Positions 24,665 through 36,801 of a stretch of DNA of 60,000 nucleotides are shown here, one piece after another (the stretch's first letter is position 1; each line of letters begins with the position of its first letter). The notes under the pieces are model-generated. The model did not search any database. It was not told the origin of the DNA and worked only from the letters and a program-made list of their open reading frames with translations. The stretch lies in the NCBI GenBank assembly GCA_029204225.1, contig CM055104.1, forward strand, positions 25,685,285 through 25,745,284. The letters run 5' to 3'. The position numbers and the translations under genes are program-made. This stretch comes from Diphasiastrum complanatum. Taxonomy: Eukaryota; Streptophyta; Lycopodiopsida; Lycopodiales; Lycopodiaceae.

Positions 24665-27076
24665 AAGAGAGTCTAGAGCTAAGGGGACTCAAGTTTCTAT
24701 CGTACCATATATGTTGTAGGCTTTTGCTTTACATAGAGTAATAGAGAACAGACTGGTCAAAACTTTTGCTATGATCGAGTAATTCTAAAACTGCAAGGAG
24801 GGCATATTATGCAGTGGAAGCAATGTTCGTATAAATCAAAGGCCTTTGGAAGTATTGATTAGACCAGTTATTCGTTTATCTTAGAGCTCAATGCTGTCCT
24901 ACGCAACACTGGGCTTGTATGCCCTCTGGATTTATCATCATTTTTAAATATTATTAGTTATACCTTGATGTTAGTATAACGGTTTAGTGGTTTTGGCTGG
25001 TACTTCGAATATAAAGTGGACGTTGTAAGTCACAGTTTTCAATCTAGGTCAGTTAAGATAACTGAGTAAGGTTAAGTATAGCTGTAGATAGAGGCTTGTT
25101 AGAATATTTGGCTGGAATGTGTATTTTCCTCTCTGCTGCTTGTAATAGTCAAAATCTGTAAGATGCTTTCTTAGAATGTACAAATCTGATTCGAACAATG
25201 CATTTAAAGGCAGTTTATTGGAGATACATGAACTTGTAGCTTCAGATTATATCTGGATGTTGCAAGGAATAGTGCCTTCATCGGGAAACAATTAGTTTTT
25301 AGTTTCTGCTAAATCTAGTGACAAGTGTTAAGGCTGCTCAAGGTTTCCAAACTTCTTTGCAAGTTTGCAACAGTTCAATATTTGTTGCAGGATGATTTCC
25401 TTCATAGTTAGGTAGAGCCAAATCATTTTTTGTTTTAAAGAAAAGGCTTCATAAGTAACAAAAACTTGTTTGGATGATGCGGAAAGAGAAAGCTTATTTT
25501 GCAACCTTAACTGAATGTTGTTTACTAGTTAATTGAATCTTAATCACATGTGTTTTTTTATCCAGTTTATCGAATGATCAAATATTGTAGGCAATCTAAT
25601 CAATAGTTATTGAAGCCCTAGTTCAAATTATGTATGTTTGCGTATATTTTGGTCCTAGAGAGTTTTGACATCGCTTCTGAAACATGAAGATGGGCAGCAT
25701 CTTCAGAGCATATTTGTATCGTGTTCCAGAACATGGCTGGATGAACGTCCCAGATTTTTGGAGAATTCTGGATCGGGACGTTAAAAAACATTTGCTCAAT
25801 TTCTTTAAAAAATATCTCATAGTTTGATATGGGGAGGGGGGCATTTTGGCCAGTCATCGAACATGCGAAATCAATTGTCATTATGAAGCTTTATTCTCAC
25901 CTTATCCTCTTCTCTTGAGGACAAGGATACTCGAGGGAGAGATGGCCAAATCATTTCGTTTATGTTATTGTCATTTTCTGGAAGTTAAAATGGATATGTT
26001 ACTATTTTGAACGAATAATCGACTGTCAACTTTTATGTCGTTATCATTCTACTTGCATGCATGATGCATTTTAAAATGAAATGTAAAAATGGAAGTGCCA
26101 TTTGTAGGCAAGTATGGAAGTGTTCTACTGTGCAAACACTAAATGTAGTAGTACTTGATCAATCACTTGGTAAACAATGGTCAATCTACTTCTATGGAAG
26201 TGATGGAACTTAGTACTTCAGTTTAGTAGTAAAAGGTAACACGTGTTGGACTAGTCCTTTGATTGAGGTTAAATTTTAAGAAAATGCCGTATTAAGGTAT
26301 GAGCAGTTGGTTGCTCCAATGGTTACTTTTGAATAAACATTGCTAGCTGGTGTCTGAGAGGGACAAGTTGGGAATGCTTTTGGAATTTTTTTTCAATGGT
26401 TCATTTGATCAAGCATTAATGAATGGAAGGTTGGTAATTGAGAATGAAGTGTAGCTTTGAAAATAAAATGATGCGTTATGTACATTGGAGAATATATTTA
26501 CATTATACAGGTATGAGATTGTCAAGTTTGCAGCCATATGAATGTGTTTATACTGTATTTTTAGTTTTCAATTAGACAAGGGCTAAATTCATGGTTGAAC
26601 CTGAATTTAAAAAAAAAGATCAACGTTTTTTTGGTTTCCAGCGATCCAGAACGCTGGGGTTCTGGAATGCTATTCCGATGCAACTTAGCTCTATATGCAC
26701 GGAATCATGCTTAGCATTAAAAATTAGACTATGTTGTTTCCAGGGAGCACATTTTTCGATACATCTTTATTAGCTACCTACAGACAGTAATAGGCTAAAT
26801 CTGGAAACTGTCAGTGTACACTGTTCTGAACAATAAAGGGAATACTGAAAATTAAAATTTTGACAAAGCACGACTTCAGTTGGAAAATGTGTCATGATTA
26901 TGCTATGCTTGCAAAATTATGATCACCTTTTTTCATGTTTCATTTTCATTGTCTGAGAACTGATAGCTACTTTTCTATACACAAGATATGAAGAGTAAGG
27001 TGAGTTACAAGCTAAGATTCACTAGCTATGCTAGAAAGCAGGACTTAAGCTAGAAAGCAGGAAGAGAGTGCTTAAG

Positions 27077-27377
27077 GAGGCTAAAGAGGAGCAATCATCA
27101 TAAACTGAATAAAGTAATACAATGGTGCCCTACTTATACCCTCTCCCTGAATCAAATGGAGGATTCAAAAAAGGGAGGGAAAAGGATTTGGAGGGAAAAT
27201 AGTGCGCGCCCTCCCTATAGGAGGACCCCCACTCCAAATCAATGTGACCAAGTCCTAAAAATATAACCAAATAGGGCCCAAGGCTAGTATATGAATAAAA
27301 AGGGCCCTTAGGCCTGCTTATGCATAATAACAATAAAAGAATGGACGCGGCGAATGTAATGAGCCAAGTCCATAACT
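27077..27377 (-). repeat. Left LTR (3' LTR in minus orientation)
   Basis: Homology with the right LTR starts at GAGGCTAAAGAGGAGCAATC and ends at AAGTCCATAACT. It differs by small changes such as GTAATAC versus GAGATAC and GCGCGCCCTCC versus GCGCCCTTCC. Confidence 0.8.
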
Positions 27378-27967
27378 CTCCCCTGCAGAAAAACAAAGCC
27401 CTCCACCGGCTAGCAAGCATAATGACTATCTAAAATAATAATGTAAGCATGCTAAATACTGAAAAATCACGAACTAATGGAAATACTGATGGAGAGGACA
27501 TAAGTCGTCAGAATAGATGCCCCAAAAGTATCATAACTGTGTAAAGCAAGTACTAAGCAAATACTACAATAGAGAATAGTCATAGCTAGCCGAATCATGA
27601 AGTAGAGGGAACATCTACAATGATATCTGTAGTAGAGGAAAGAACTAAAGCCATGAGGGCTCGAGCCTGATCTGCCAATAATGGTGTATGATAAAACACA
27701 TTAATAGGCTCCCATGTGGCCTCCTCAACAGGCCATCCCACTGGATCAAAAACTGAATCTGCCGGCAACGTCGACTATGGTGAAGGCGAACCTAGTGAAT
27801 GGCAGCTGGTAAGAAAGGGAACAACTCAGGATCAACATCATGGCGACGAAAGGAACATCTCGGCCGCATCATCAAAAACCAAGCAATATGGAACAGCCTT
27901 TAATGCCAAGGAACTTGAAGAAGATCAAGCAGCAACTAGGAATGCTAGGGTATCCGCAATGCCCAAG

Positions 27968-28972
27968 CTAGTAGAGGATCAGCCCAATAGATAGGGACAT
28001 CATACCAAGGTATCCAAAAAGCCCGAGAAGGTAGAACTGCATCAGCAATGGGAAGCCAATAAGGAAACTGAAAAAGAGATGGACACTCATCGCAAATAGA
28101 CGCATCGTACATGTAACCATCAACCATATGTGCAAGGTGCCCCAAGAAAAGATAGCAGCATGGGAAGACCAACACCAAAGAGTAGGAACATAAGCAGGAT
28201 AACATGCACGTTGTAACAGCATGGAAAAGCAAGCGATATGCCAGGAAACATGGAGCATAAAGAGATCATCCCGACAAAGGATAACTAAAATGGAGAAATA
28301 TGCACCAGCATGGTCAAAAGCCCAAGGTATCCATAAGGCCCATGAATGAGAAGTAGCAATGGCACACGGTACCCTCAAGGCACATATCACGAGAAGAGCA
28401 GCATGCCAAAAGCTCCAGAAGGTCCAAGAAATCAATGCATCATCTAAAAAGACATGATGCATGAAAACAATAGCAACAAATCTAGAAATAGTAGAGGCCC
28501 CAACCGAAAAACTGTAGCCGGAAAACTCATCCAGAAAGACCTCATATGGACATACCAATCCATCATAGGATACACCAAAAACGGATGGAGAATCGGATGA
28601 CCCATCGGAACTGGCCGCAAGTGTAATCCCAAAGTACACACTAGGCGCACAAGTGAGGAATAGAAGAAATGCACTGGAACGAGGAACAGGATCCGCAACA
28701 TCAGTAGCAAGCATCGGAGCAAGCACGTGTATCTGGGAATGAGTATCAAAGCACATATGAGCAACACTGAAGTATATGGCGACAACATCTCCAAAAACTA
28801 TCCAAGAGAGGAGAAGGAACTCTCTCAAGGTACCCTGATGGTCTCGGAACACCAGAACAAAGTGGCAACTCAGCATCGGAGACCAAGCGATATGGAGCAA
28901 CCCGAAATGACGGGGAACCTGAAGATCACCTGGACAAACAGTAGCTGGAACGGAGGCAATAACCCAAGCCAT
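27968..28972 (-). CDS. 334-codon ORF inside the LTR element, unknown product
   Basis: This minus-strand ORF covers most of the internal region and has the same orientation as the element. The translation is very hydrophobic, rich in Phe, Leu, Trp, His and Cys, without a recognisable domain. The plus strand of this region is purine-rich, which lowers stop frequency on the minus strand, so the ORF may be a by-product of composition. Partial internal repeats are visible (AAGC(A/G)ATATGGA near 27882 and 28887). Function cannot be assigned. Confidence 0.25.
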   Translation of the reverse strand: MAWVIASVPATVCPGDLQVPRHFGLLHIAWSPMLSCHFVLVFRDHQGTLREFLLLSWIVFGDVVAIYFSVAHMCFDTHSQIHVLAPMLATDVADPVPRSSAFLLFLTCAPSVYFGITLAASSDGSSDSPSVFGVSYDGLVCPYEVFLDEFSGYSFSVGASTISRFVAIVFMHHVFLDDALISWTFWSFWHAALLVICALRVPCAIATSHSWALWIPWAFDHAGAYFSILVILCRDDLFMLHVSWHIACFSMLLQRACYPAYVPTLWCWSSHAAIFSWGTLHIWLMVTCTMRLFAMSVHLFFSFLIGFPLLMQFYLLGLFGYLGMMSLSIGLILY

Positions 28973-29072
28973 CAGGATATGCCAAGCCTGACAATGAGCA
29001 ACAATCCAAGGAACACATAGAGAGCCACATGCATAATCATAGAGATATCCGCACCCTAGCGATCAGTTATAT

Positions 29073-29371
29073 GAGGCTAAAGAGGAGCAATCATCATAAA
29101 CTGAATAAAGAGATACAATGGTGCCCTACTTATACCCTCTCCCTGAATCAAATGGAGGATTCAAAAAAGGGAGGGAAAAGGATTTGGAGGGAAAATAGTG
29201 CGCCCTTCCAATAGGAGGACTCCCACTCCAAATCAATGTGACCAAGTCCTAAAAATATAACCAAATAAGGCCCAAGGCCAGTATATGAATAAAAAGGGCC
29301 CTTAGGCCTGCTTATGCATAATAACAATAAAAGAATGGACGCGGCGAATGTAATGAGCCAAGTCCATAACT
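29073..29371 (-). repeat. Right LTR (5' LTR in minus orientation)
   Basis: Direct copy of 27077-27377, ending at CCATAACT before unrelated GGGTGTGTGTGG. The two LTRs do not end in clean TG/CA dinucleotides. Confidence 0.8.
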
Positions 29372-29791
29372 GGGTGTGTGTGGTTTGGATCTTTCCATGT
29401 GATGAGATTCTCTTCAGGTTTCAACATTCTATATGGAAATTCAATTTTTTTCCCCGTTATAATCTCTGCATCTCATAGGGTTTGATATTGGCAATTCATG
29501 TACACGCATCATTCCCTATAATTATGTTTATGTGAGGGTTTGTGACCTACTGTGGTACAGGAGAATGCTTAATTAACTTTCTGGTTATGAGCAAAAACGT
29601 TTCCAAGTGGACGCAAACATCCTGCAGAATTATTTTAGGAAAACTCTATGGGAAACAAAGTTGCCCCACTACAGAAATGTTTCCTAATGCAGGGAAATGC
29701 TTTTTTCCATGTTAGAAGGCCTGTCAGCTGTTTGAGGCCAACTGTGACCTTTTTCTTGACAATTTTTGAGATTCTTTTCAAATGAATTTCA

Positions 29792-29811
29792 TCTCTCTCT
29801 CTCTCTCTCTC
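29792..29811. repeat. Short (CT)n tract
   Basis: About 20 bases of CT repeat. From 29372 to 30840 the sequence is AT-rich intergenic DNA with no supportable gene. Confidence 0.9.
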
Positions 29812-30865
29812 AATAAATCAGTTTTTCTTTCTCCTTATGCACTATTGTAGTTTCTTGTGCTAGTTTACTTTTTGATGAAATAACATTTCCACGTTCCCTT
29901 ATGCTTTTCTTTGATTATGTTTTCATTTTGCCTGTCATTTTTCTTTGTGAAACTTTTGTCTAAAAACTGTGGCATAGTTTTCTGTGTATAGCTAACGAGT
30001 TTCTAGTTAGTTGTGGTAGAGCTGGTCAATATAATGTCTTTTATGATAATACATACATTATACTGCAGGTTGGCAATTATTTTGTAGGGTTTTATCTTAT
30101 GGTCAAAATTCAAATGCATTATATATAACTTCTACTCAAGCCTGGCAACCTTGCTAGGCGTTCAATGGTGTGCGATAGTTAAAGCTGCTTCTCAATTTAT
30201 GGGAACCTTATAGCAGCTAGCATAATGATTTGAGGCTCTGGTACATGGATATAATATCACATGCGGGTGTTGACTTAGATCCATTCATGAATTGTATCAT
30301 ACTGCAGCTGAGAGAGAGGGAGAGGGAGAATTTGTGTGGATAAATTCAGTGGGCTCATTTAATGGAAACCTTCCAGCAACTGGTGTATCGATTTGAGGCT
30401 CTAGTATATGGATGTACTATCACATGTGTGCGTTTGTGTTGATTGGATCTTGAAGTGTAATATACTTCATCTGAGAGAGATTACGCTCATAGGTTGAAAC
30501 AAGTGTGATAAAATCAAAGGAGTATTTTCTTCCTTGTTTCTTGGTGAAATTAGATTGTAATTATCAGAGCCTAAGGGTGATTGTAAATGCTATAATCATT
30601 GTAAGAAGTTAAACTGAGAGCATTTGGAGGAAGATACTTTGTAAAGATTGGGATTCGGGAAGCTGGAGTAGTTGCACTGTGCTGCTTTACAGTGCTATGC
30701 TTTCGTTATATAAGTCCGGGGTCCCCTTTGCTATGGCTGTTTTTTTAATATCCTGATGTTAAGCTTGCATGTTATCACATATTGACAATTTGGCCCTTAC
30801 TTTAGGTTCAGAAATGTGTCCTTGTATTGTAACTTTGATAGTGTTATAATTGGGGCAGCAGCTTT

Positions 30866-31035
30866 GGATCACTGTGAAAGTAAATGTAGGTGGAAGTGGT
30901 TGGTTTGGAGTTTTTAGCTACCGTTGTGTTACCACTCGAGAGCCTTCTCTCTGTGGGGCTACATGTATATGTCTCAGGGCTAGATATTCATTAGATGCTG
31001 AGGCAATCGCAAACGGGATCCACATTATGACTTGA
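30866..31035 (+). pseudogene. Possible RNase H-like fragment
   Basis: The frame reads VKVNVGGSGWFGVFSYR and later ARYSLDAEAIANGIHIM. This loosely resembles plant RNase H-like domains of LINE origin ('VKVNVDGA..G.GVV.R' and 'LEAEALAI..GI'). It is short and unsupported by neighbours. From 31036 to 32990 I see only AT-rich sequence and short ORFs. Confidence 0.2.
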
Positions 31036-32989
31036 TGTCCCAGTCAAGGTGTCTTATTCCTGCGTAGTGGTAAGAGGGTGTCGTCATGATGGTTGTAAAT
31101 CGTTAGTTTCCAAGAGTTAGCCTTTGGTCATAAATAGTTTGCTCTTTCTACGCCTAAGACAAGATAAGTTCATTCATATCATTTGACTTTGCGCTTGCCT
31201 TTGATAAGCTTAAAATGATCCTGCACCCAATAGGTTGCCATGATCTGTTGAGAAATTTTTTGGAGAAGCATCGTGATTTTATTTAGTATCATAGCAATTA
31301 CCCTTGGCGGGAATTGCTTCATGATTGTGAGAGACAGTATTGCTCTTCTCCTGCAGTAATTATGTCCTCTAACGTAGTCGTATTACATTGAGTATATCAA
31401 AGTTTGCTTCAAAAATGGCAAAGCTGCCATTAACTCCTACAACATATTGTCCATGAAAGATGCATGTCGTGGGTGATTTACATAGATGTGCTTTTGAGAC
31501 AGTGCTTTCCTAAGGTTTAGAAATGTTTAGAATAACAATTCAAAGATTATTTGGACAATGGTTGCGAGAGATGTGTTGCAAGTCAGACTTTAGTTCATAT
31601 TTGCAAGTTTTTTCCAATCGGTTCATAAACTAAATAGACTGTTTCACATGATGGTCAAAAAGTTGAAACAGAAGTCACCTAGTTGTGTGTGATAATAATA
31701 TGCAAAGCCATTTGGGAGAAGGAAGACATACATTGTTTACGTAGTAGTACACAAGGCATTTTGGAACAGACAGACGTGCAATATGATTGTCTTAAGAGTA
31801 TTTTTTCATTTGCTACATATGGGCTTAGCAATATTCCTCTGATCACTTTAAGATGAGAGACAAGGTTATAATAGGCACACTTGGAGACGTAGCCTACCGA
31901 CTAACAATGTCATGACCAATTTAAAGATACTTTGAGTAAAGAGTGCAGTTTTGTTGATGTTGTACTTGTTAACAATAAGGTACGAGTCGAGAGGCATTAT
32001 AATGACTATGGTGGCAAGGTTACGGAGGACATGAGATATGTTGGAGAATTATTTTTTGTAGTGTATTCTTATTCACGAACCTTCTTAGTATCAAATTTAT
32101 TTGCAGGACAACGTATTTTGTAGCAGGGGTAAGAATGTTGTGGCAGTATATCAATACTTACATATCTATTCCAAATACGTACAACGAGGAAGACATGCCG
32201 CACCCTTTGTTGCATCGTCCTGATTTTAGGTTATAAAGTCAAGCACATAAGTCTCTGAACATGTGCTAGTGATTGTATGGACGACATAAGTTTTTAACCC
32301 AGAAGGAGTTTTATAGGACTTTAACATATGTCATCTATACTTGTGAGTGACTTTGTTGTCAATTTGAAGTGCTTACCCAGCGTAACTGCTTGCCCTCTCA
32401 GGAGAATCTGCACCATTCGTTCATCAAGATGATTGCAAGCGAGTGCCCTTGCTCTCTCAGTTAGAGTAGGAGAAACAAGGCAGAGTGAGAGGAGTGAATT
32501 TTTGATTTATAAAATTTACCGTTTGCAGATACTTAACCAGGTTTGTATTGTGTACATATATTTCAAGACCTGAAAAACTCAAGCATTAGAAGCCATATAT
32601 GTGGAAGTTCGGCAAGGCGGCCACTTGCTTCAATTGCATCATGTTTTTTGGTTCAAGGAAGTGAGAGCTCATTTTTTGAAAGATGTATGAAGTTCAGTTA
32701 GTTTACGACTTGAAAAGTTGATGCATTGATGTCTTTACATGCCGGTGGAAGTTTTCTAAGGCAGTCATTTGGTATTAAACTGCATCCTGTTATTAGGTTG
32801 GACAGTTCTACGATGTATGACGATGTTTTTGGTTTTGATCAATTTTTACAACTGTGCTAGATTCACAAAAAAGAGTGCACTTGGAATAGGGTCAATGTAA
32901 GAAATGTGGTCATTTTCTACACCTTCAAAGGGAAAGCATATTCTGTGCCTTCGTGAAATTGCTGTTTACATGTAGAGCAGACCTCTTTT

Positions 32990-33358
32990 AGGTTGCTCAA
33001 GTGGCCTAGTTTGTAAGCTTTGCCCGGTTATATGTACAGATTTGAAAGGGTGCAGATTTGAGTTTTGAATACAGGATTCAAGCATATGTGGAACACTTGG
33101 AGATTGATGAGATCAGTATGGTCAGAATTTCAATCATATTGTGTGATTGGTACTTCTATAACATGACCCTTTCAGGTTGCTCAAATAACCTAGTTTGCCA
33201 GCTTTGCAGGGTTTTTTTGTTGGGATAATGAATTTGAAAAGGTGCTCGATTGAGGTTCAAATACAGGATTCAAGTATGCGGAACACTTGGACATTGTTGA
33301 GATTAGTGTTTCTAGAAGTCCAATCACATCAAACGATTGCTGTTGCTATTACACGACC
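32990..33358 (+). repeat. Tandem pair of a SINE-like 180-base repeat
   Basis: Copy 1 (about 32990-33170) and copy 2 (about 33171-33358) share GGTTGCTCAA, CCTAGTTTG, TACAGGATTCAAG and GGAACACTTGGA in the same order, ending in (A/C)ACGACC-type sequence. TGGCCTAGTTTG resembles a pol III A box and GGTTCAAATAC in copy 2 a B box, spaced about 70 bases apart, suggesting a tRNA-derived SINE. Divergence between copies is substantial. Confidence 0.45.
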
Positions 33359-34069
33359 TTGTTGAACTTCTAGCTTCAAGCTAAGGTTTGTTATTCATGA
33401 GTAATTTGCTGAACCTTCATGTATGTTTTTGTAGCTTAAAACTTCTGGTTAAGGTTGAGATGCTTATGATGTAGCCGAGAAAGGTTTTCGGTCCACTTAT
33501 GATTCACTTAGAGCTTGTGTTCTGAAAAGCTGGGTCTTTAGACATAGCATTTGGCAAGAAATTTTAGCATCCATATACTCCCTGAATTCGTGTAGGACAT
33601 TACATTTGTATTTATCCCCAGGCATAGCAAGAACATAATTATTAACCTGCACGGGCTTGAATTTGTCTTGTTAGCTCATATCATGAACTTAAGATGATTT
33701 GCTTTGAATTTGCCAACAATTTGGCAGCTTGTATATCTGAATGGTTATTTCTGCTAGATCGCAAGCTGTTATTTGTAATAGAGTCTATCAATTTCTGGCA
33801 TGTTTTGGCAAATCAGCGCAAAATAAATTCAAGTGGTTCATACATGGTTTATGGACTCATTGTAGACTACAACAATGATCACATCAATGATTTGTTCTTG
33901 TACCTATATATAAGCTTGTCCTTCTATTCGGATATCAACAATCCATACGTTGATGGGGCAGATAATTTGGTTAGAGTTATGAGACGATTATGATGGTTCT
34001 CTTTTAGTTTCTATGCTCTTTTTGTCAATCGCCTTCTAGATGGGAATTGATCTCTACAGCTATCCTCCC

Positions 34070-34270
34070 TATAGGGAGAGAGAGGGAAGAAGAAAGAAAG
34101 CCTTATTAATGTCTTTTCCATGCCAAAAGCCATATAAGACAAAAGAGTACATGTCAAGTATGTGACGAAAATGGGAGCATATAAAACGTCTCCAATAACA
34201 ATAAAGAGAACATTGTATGAAGTATGACCGCTAATATCAAAATGAATCTAGAATAAGAATATCTGAAATG
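34070..34270. repeat. Dispersed repeat with purine run and TTATTAATGTC
   Basis: A GA-rich run is followed by CCTTATTAATGTCTTTTCCATG and ATAAGACAAA. The same arrangement of words is found at 16572-16650 (CTTTATTAATGTCCATGG ... ATAAGATCAAA). It immediately precedes the LINE remnant. Bases 33359-34069 show nothing else. Confidence 0.4.
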
Positions 34271-34499
34271 GTAATGGTAATGTTATAACATGTTGTTGTC
34301 CTTCTTGCAACTGGAGGTAGGTCCAATGTATGCTACTAACGTCATCGAGGGAGTCGTCTGTGAGATGTGTCCCCTCATGGCATGATTGGTGACTCTACGA
34401 GCAGCATGACTCTGGATAGTGTGTCGTCTTTGGTCTATGTCGAGAATCATCTTCGTCCCCACTGTCATCTAGGTTTGGATCGATCCGTGATCTCCTATG

Positions 34500-34975
34500 A
34501 GAGAAGAAGGACGTGATCTGGAGCTGTGTGATGGAGTGGCTTAGTTGAACTGGATCTAACATCCCTTTGACCTTGAGTGCAACACATTGTGGATCCTCTT
34601 CTGTTATCATGGACCTTAGTGTGCAAGTGCACCTTGGAAAAGGCAATGAGACCTCCCTCTGATCTCATAGTATATTGGGCATCTAGATAAGAAGTGTTCC
34701 TCAGACTCCACCTCAAAATAAGGAACACATTTGACAAATTCTCTCCTCCCTTGGGGTGCTTTGAAAGTGTCCAGTTTCAATCTCAAGTTGGTGCGATGCA
34801 ACCCGGAATTGACCCAATAAGAATCTCGATCATGTGATAATCTTGAATTCAAATAGCATGGTAACTGGGAACCTGTTAGGGACCCAACCCCTTGAGTCCC
34901 ACACCTAACTTGAAACTGGACGTGGGACTGGCCTTGTTGACTTGACCAATGATTCGTGGACCACATGTAGGCCAC
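34500..34975 (-). pseudogene. LINE C-terminal zinc-binding domain, frameshifted
   Basis: In one minus frame, HQLEIETGHFQSTPREERICQMC; in another, FEVESEEHFLSRCPIYYEIRGR. Together they match the zinc-binding segment that ends plant non-LTR reverse transcriptases ('HxLxIETGR...PREERxCxxC...EDExHFLxxCPxYxxxR'), split by a frameshift. The RT and endonuclease parts are missing. Decayed and non-functional. Confidence 0.6.
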
Positions 34976-35296
34976 TTGTTGTAATCAGGGATATGTGCTT
35001 GGCATGGAGACTTTTACCTTCAAGGTATAGTTACCATTCATTCTCTACTTAGGAGAAGGTGGATGGTAGTGCGCATGTGCATAGCCAGGATGAGAGCTAG
35101 CTAGCGGTAGGAGATGGCTGAGAGCTCTAGTAGTGGTATGGGACGCAGTTACGGTTGGAGGTCGGATCCTGCTTGTTCTAGGTCGGGCACAGAGGGTGGA
35201 TCTAGATTGGATCCTACGGTGGGGTGGAATGTGAGCGTTTGGTTTCTTGTGCTTGATTGGCACCTGGCGGTTTACGGTTTTAGAGTTTGTAATAGT

Positions 35297-35308
35297 TGGT
35301 GTCAGAGC
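35297..35308 (+). promoter_or_regulatory. Primer-binding site of gypsy element A
   Basis: TGGTGTCAGAGC differs at one base from the initiator-Met tRNA PBS TGGTATCAGAGC. The 5' LTR would therefore end just before 35297; its start was not located, though sequence from about 35040 may belong to it. Confidence 0.6.
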
Positions 35309-35872
35309 CAGTGTGAACCGTGTGTTAGGTTTGATCATTCCATCACATTGAACTGTAATTTTTTGGCGTTCTACATAATTTTTTTTTGAATTGTCGTACG
35401 AAACTTTGGATTAGAGTTTTGAAGCCATTCTTGGTGGTTTTCTTTCAAATTTTTTCGACAAAATATATTTTTTATTTAAAAAAAAAAAAGGGCTATGGAC
35501 TGTCATGGACAATAAGTTGATGGGACTACTTGCATTGTAGTCCGCATGGCAGCTAGCTCACTGTGCAGCCCGTTCTGTAATGATTGGCCATAGTTTCCTC
35601 TTGCTATGTGGGAATTTAAGGAGGGGAGGGGAGAATGGTGGATTTCCATTTCTCTTCTTTCTTTTAGTGGATTGCCATTTCTCTTCCATCTCTTGTCATA
35701 AGCTTCCTTCTTATTCTACTTGTGGGAGCCATGGACAATACCACAAAGGTGTTTGGAAGTTGAAGAAACTTTTGAGAAGGAGCCTTATTGTTTATGGATA
35801 CCCTCAATAATTGTTGGCTTGAAGTTGGATGCCTCTTTTAGTAAATAAAATATCTCTTTACTTACTCTAGCA

Positions 35873-36780
35873 ATGGATCCTAATGTGCCAAAACAGGCTG
35901 AAGCTACTAGTACTATTGCTGTCCAAGATGATGAGTCCCTTATGATGGGAATCAACAATCTACAACAAGAGATTTCTTGATATATAGGCAAGGCATAACA
36001 AGGAGTATCAAGAGTTAAGGGAGATGGCTCAAACCAACAAGGAGACAAGAAAGATAGGTCTCCGGATGGTGTGTTGCCGTGGTTGGATCAATGGACTTCA
36101 CACTTTTCATGCACGATTTAACGGATGACAACAAGATCAACATGGTTGTCATGTATTTGCGAGGTAAAGCTTTTATAGGGTGGTAGGATCTCCGTGGGAA
36201 GCCTGAAGTCACCAAGACATGGGAAGATTTTTGCAAGTCCTTAAAGGTGGCCTTCTTACCCATCCTAGATGACTTTGATTTCTATCGCTTGTATGCGACA
36301 ATTCATATGGGGAACTGGCCCTGCAATCAATATTTGCAAGAGTTCCAAGAGATATTCTCGTTTTGCAACTAGAAATAGAGCCTACTTTGGTTAACTTGCA
36401 TTTTACCTTGGGTTTGCCCAAGGATTTCAGCTTGAGGTAAGGAGGAACCAGCCTCTTACTCTTGAGGATGCAGTTTGCTACGCCAAAATTATATGATGAC
36501 ACTCGTATAGTAGCCAAGACTAAGCTTGTTGGACAGCCCAATGTAGAGGGCAAGAAGTCCTTCTTTTCAAAGAAAGAAAAAGAAAAGGCGAGGGATGTAT
36601 GTTTTGGACCAAGAGGAACAAAGAAACGATCTGCTAATCGGAGCTGATATGGCGAAGCTCGTTGAACATGGACCAAGAGACCTTCGCAAAGGCCAAAAGC
36701 GACAATTTGTGTTCAACTGTATGGAGCCAGGTCATGTGGCAAGGGCCGAAGGAAAGGAAGAATGTTAAAGGGGCATCTTT
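35873..36780 (+). pseudogene. Gypsy element A gag, decayed
   Basis: MDPNVPKQAEATSTIAVQ opens a gag-like frame. Further on, frames give NMVVMYLRGKAFIGW, then TKTWEDFCKSLKVAFLPI and NQYLQEFQEIF, the classic retrotransposon gag capsid pattern. Near 36705-36745, FNCMEPGHVARA is a CCHC zinc knuckle with its first and last Cys lost. Multiple stops and frame changes are present. It follows the PBS by about 560 bases in a leader that includes a duplicated TTCCATTTCTCTTC block. Confidence 0.7.
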
Positions 36781-36801
36781 CAAGACACCAGGTAACTCCA
36801 A

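Larger units (their letters stand above)
27077..29371 (-). mobile_element. Non-autonomous LTR retrotransposon with two LTRs
   Basis: Two direct copies of about 300 bases (27077-27377 and 29073-29371) differ at only a few positions and bracket 1.7 kb. Reading on the minus strand, a purine-rich tract (CAGGGGAGAG, plus-strand CTCTCCCCTG at 27376-27385) abuts the left LTR, as expected of a polypurine tract before a 3' LTR, so the element probably runs right to left. No gag, protease, RT or integrase motifs are visible. No convincing PBS and no target-site duplication were found. It fits the LARD/TRIM class of non-autonomous elements. High LTR similarity implies a fairly recent insertion. Confidence 0.8.

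Noticed and set aside
27716-27994. 92-codon plus-strand ORF in the LTR element
   Set aside because: Opposite to the inferred element orientation, polar low-information composition, no domain.
36209-36676. 155-codon minus-strand ORF
   Set aside because: It is the antisense shadow of gypsy element A gag, whose motifs are on the plus strand.
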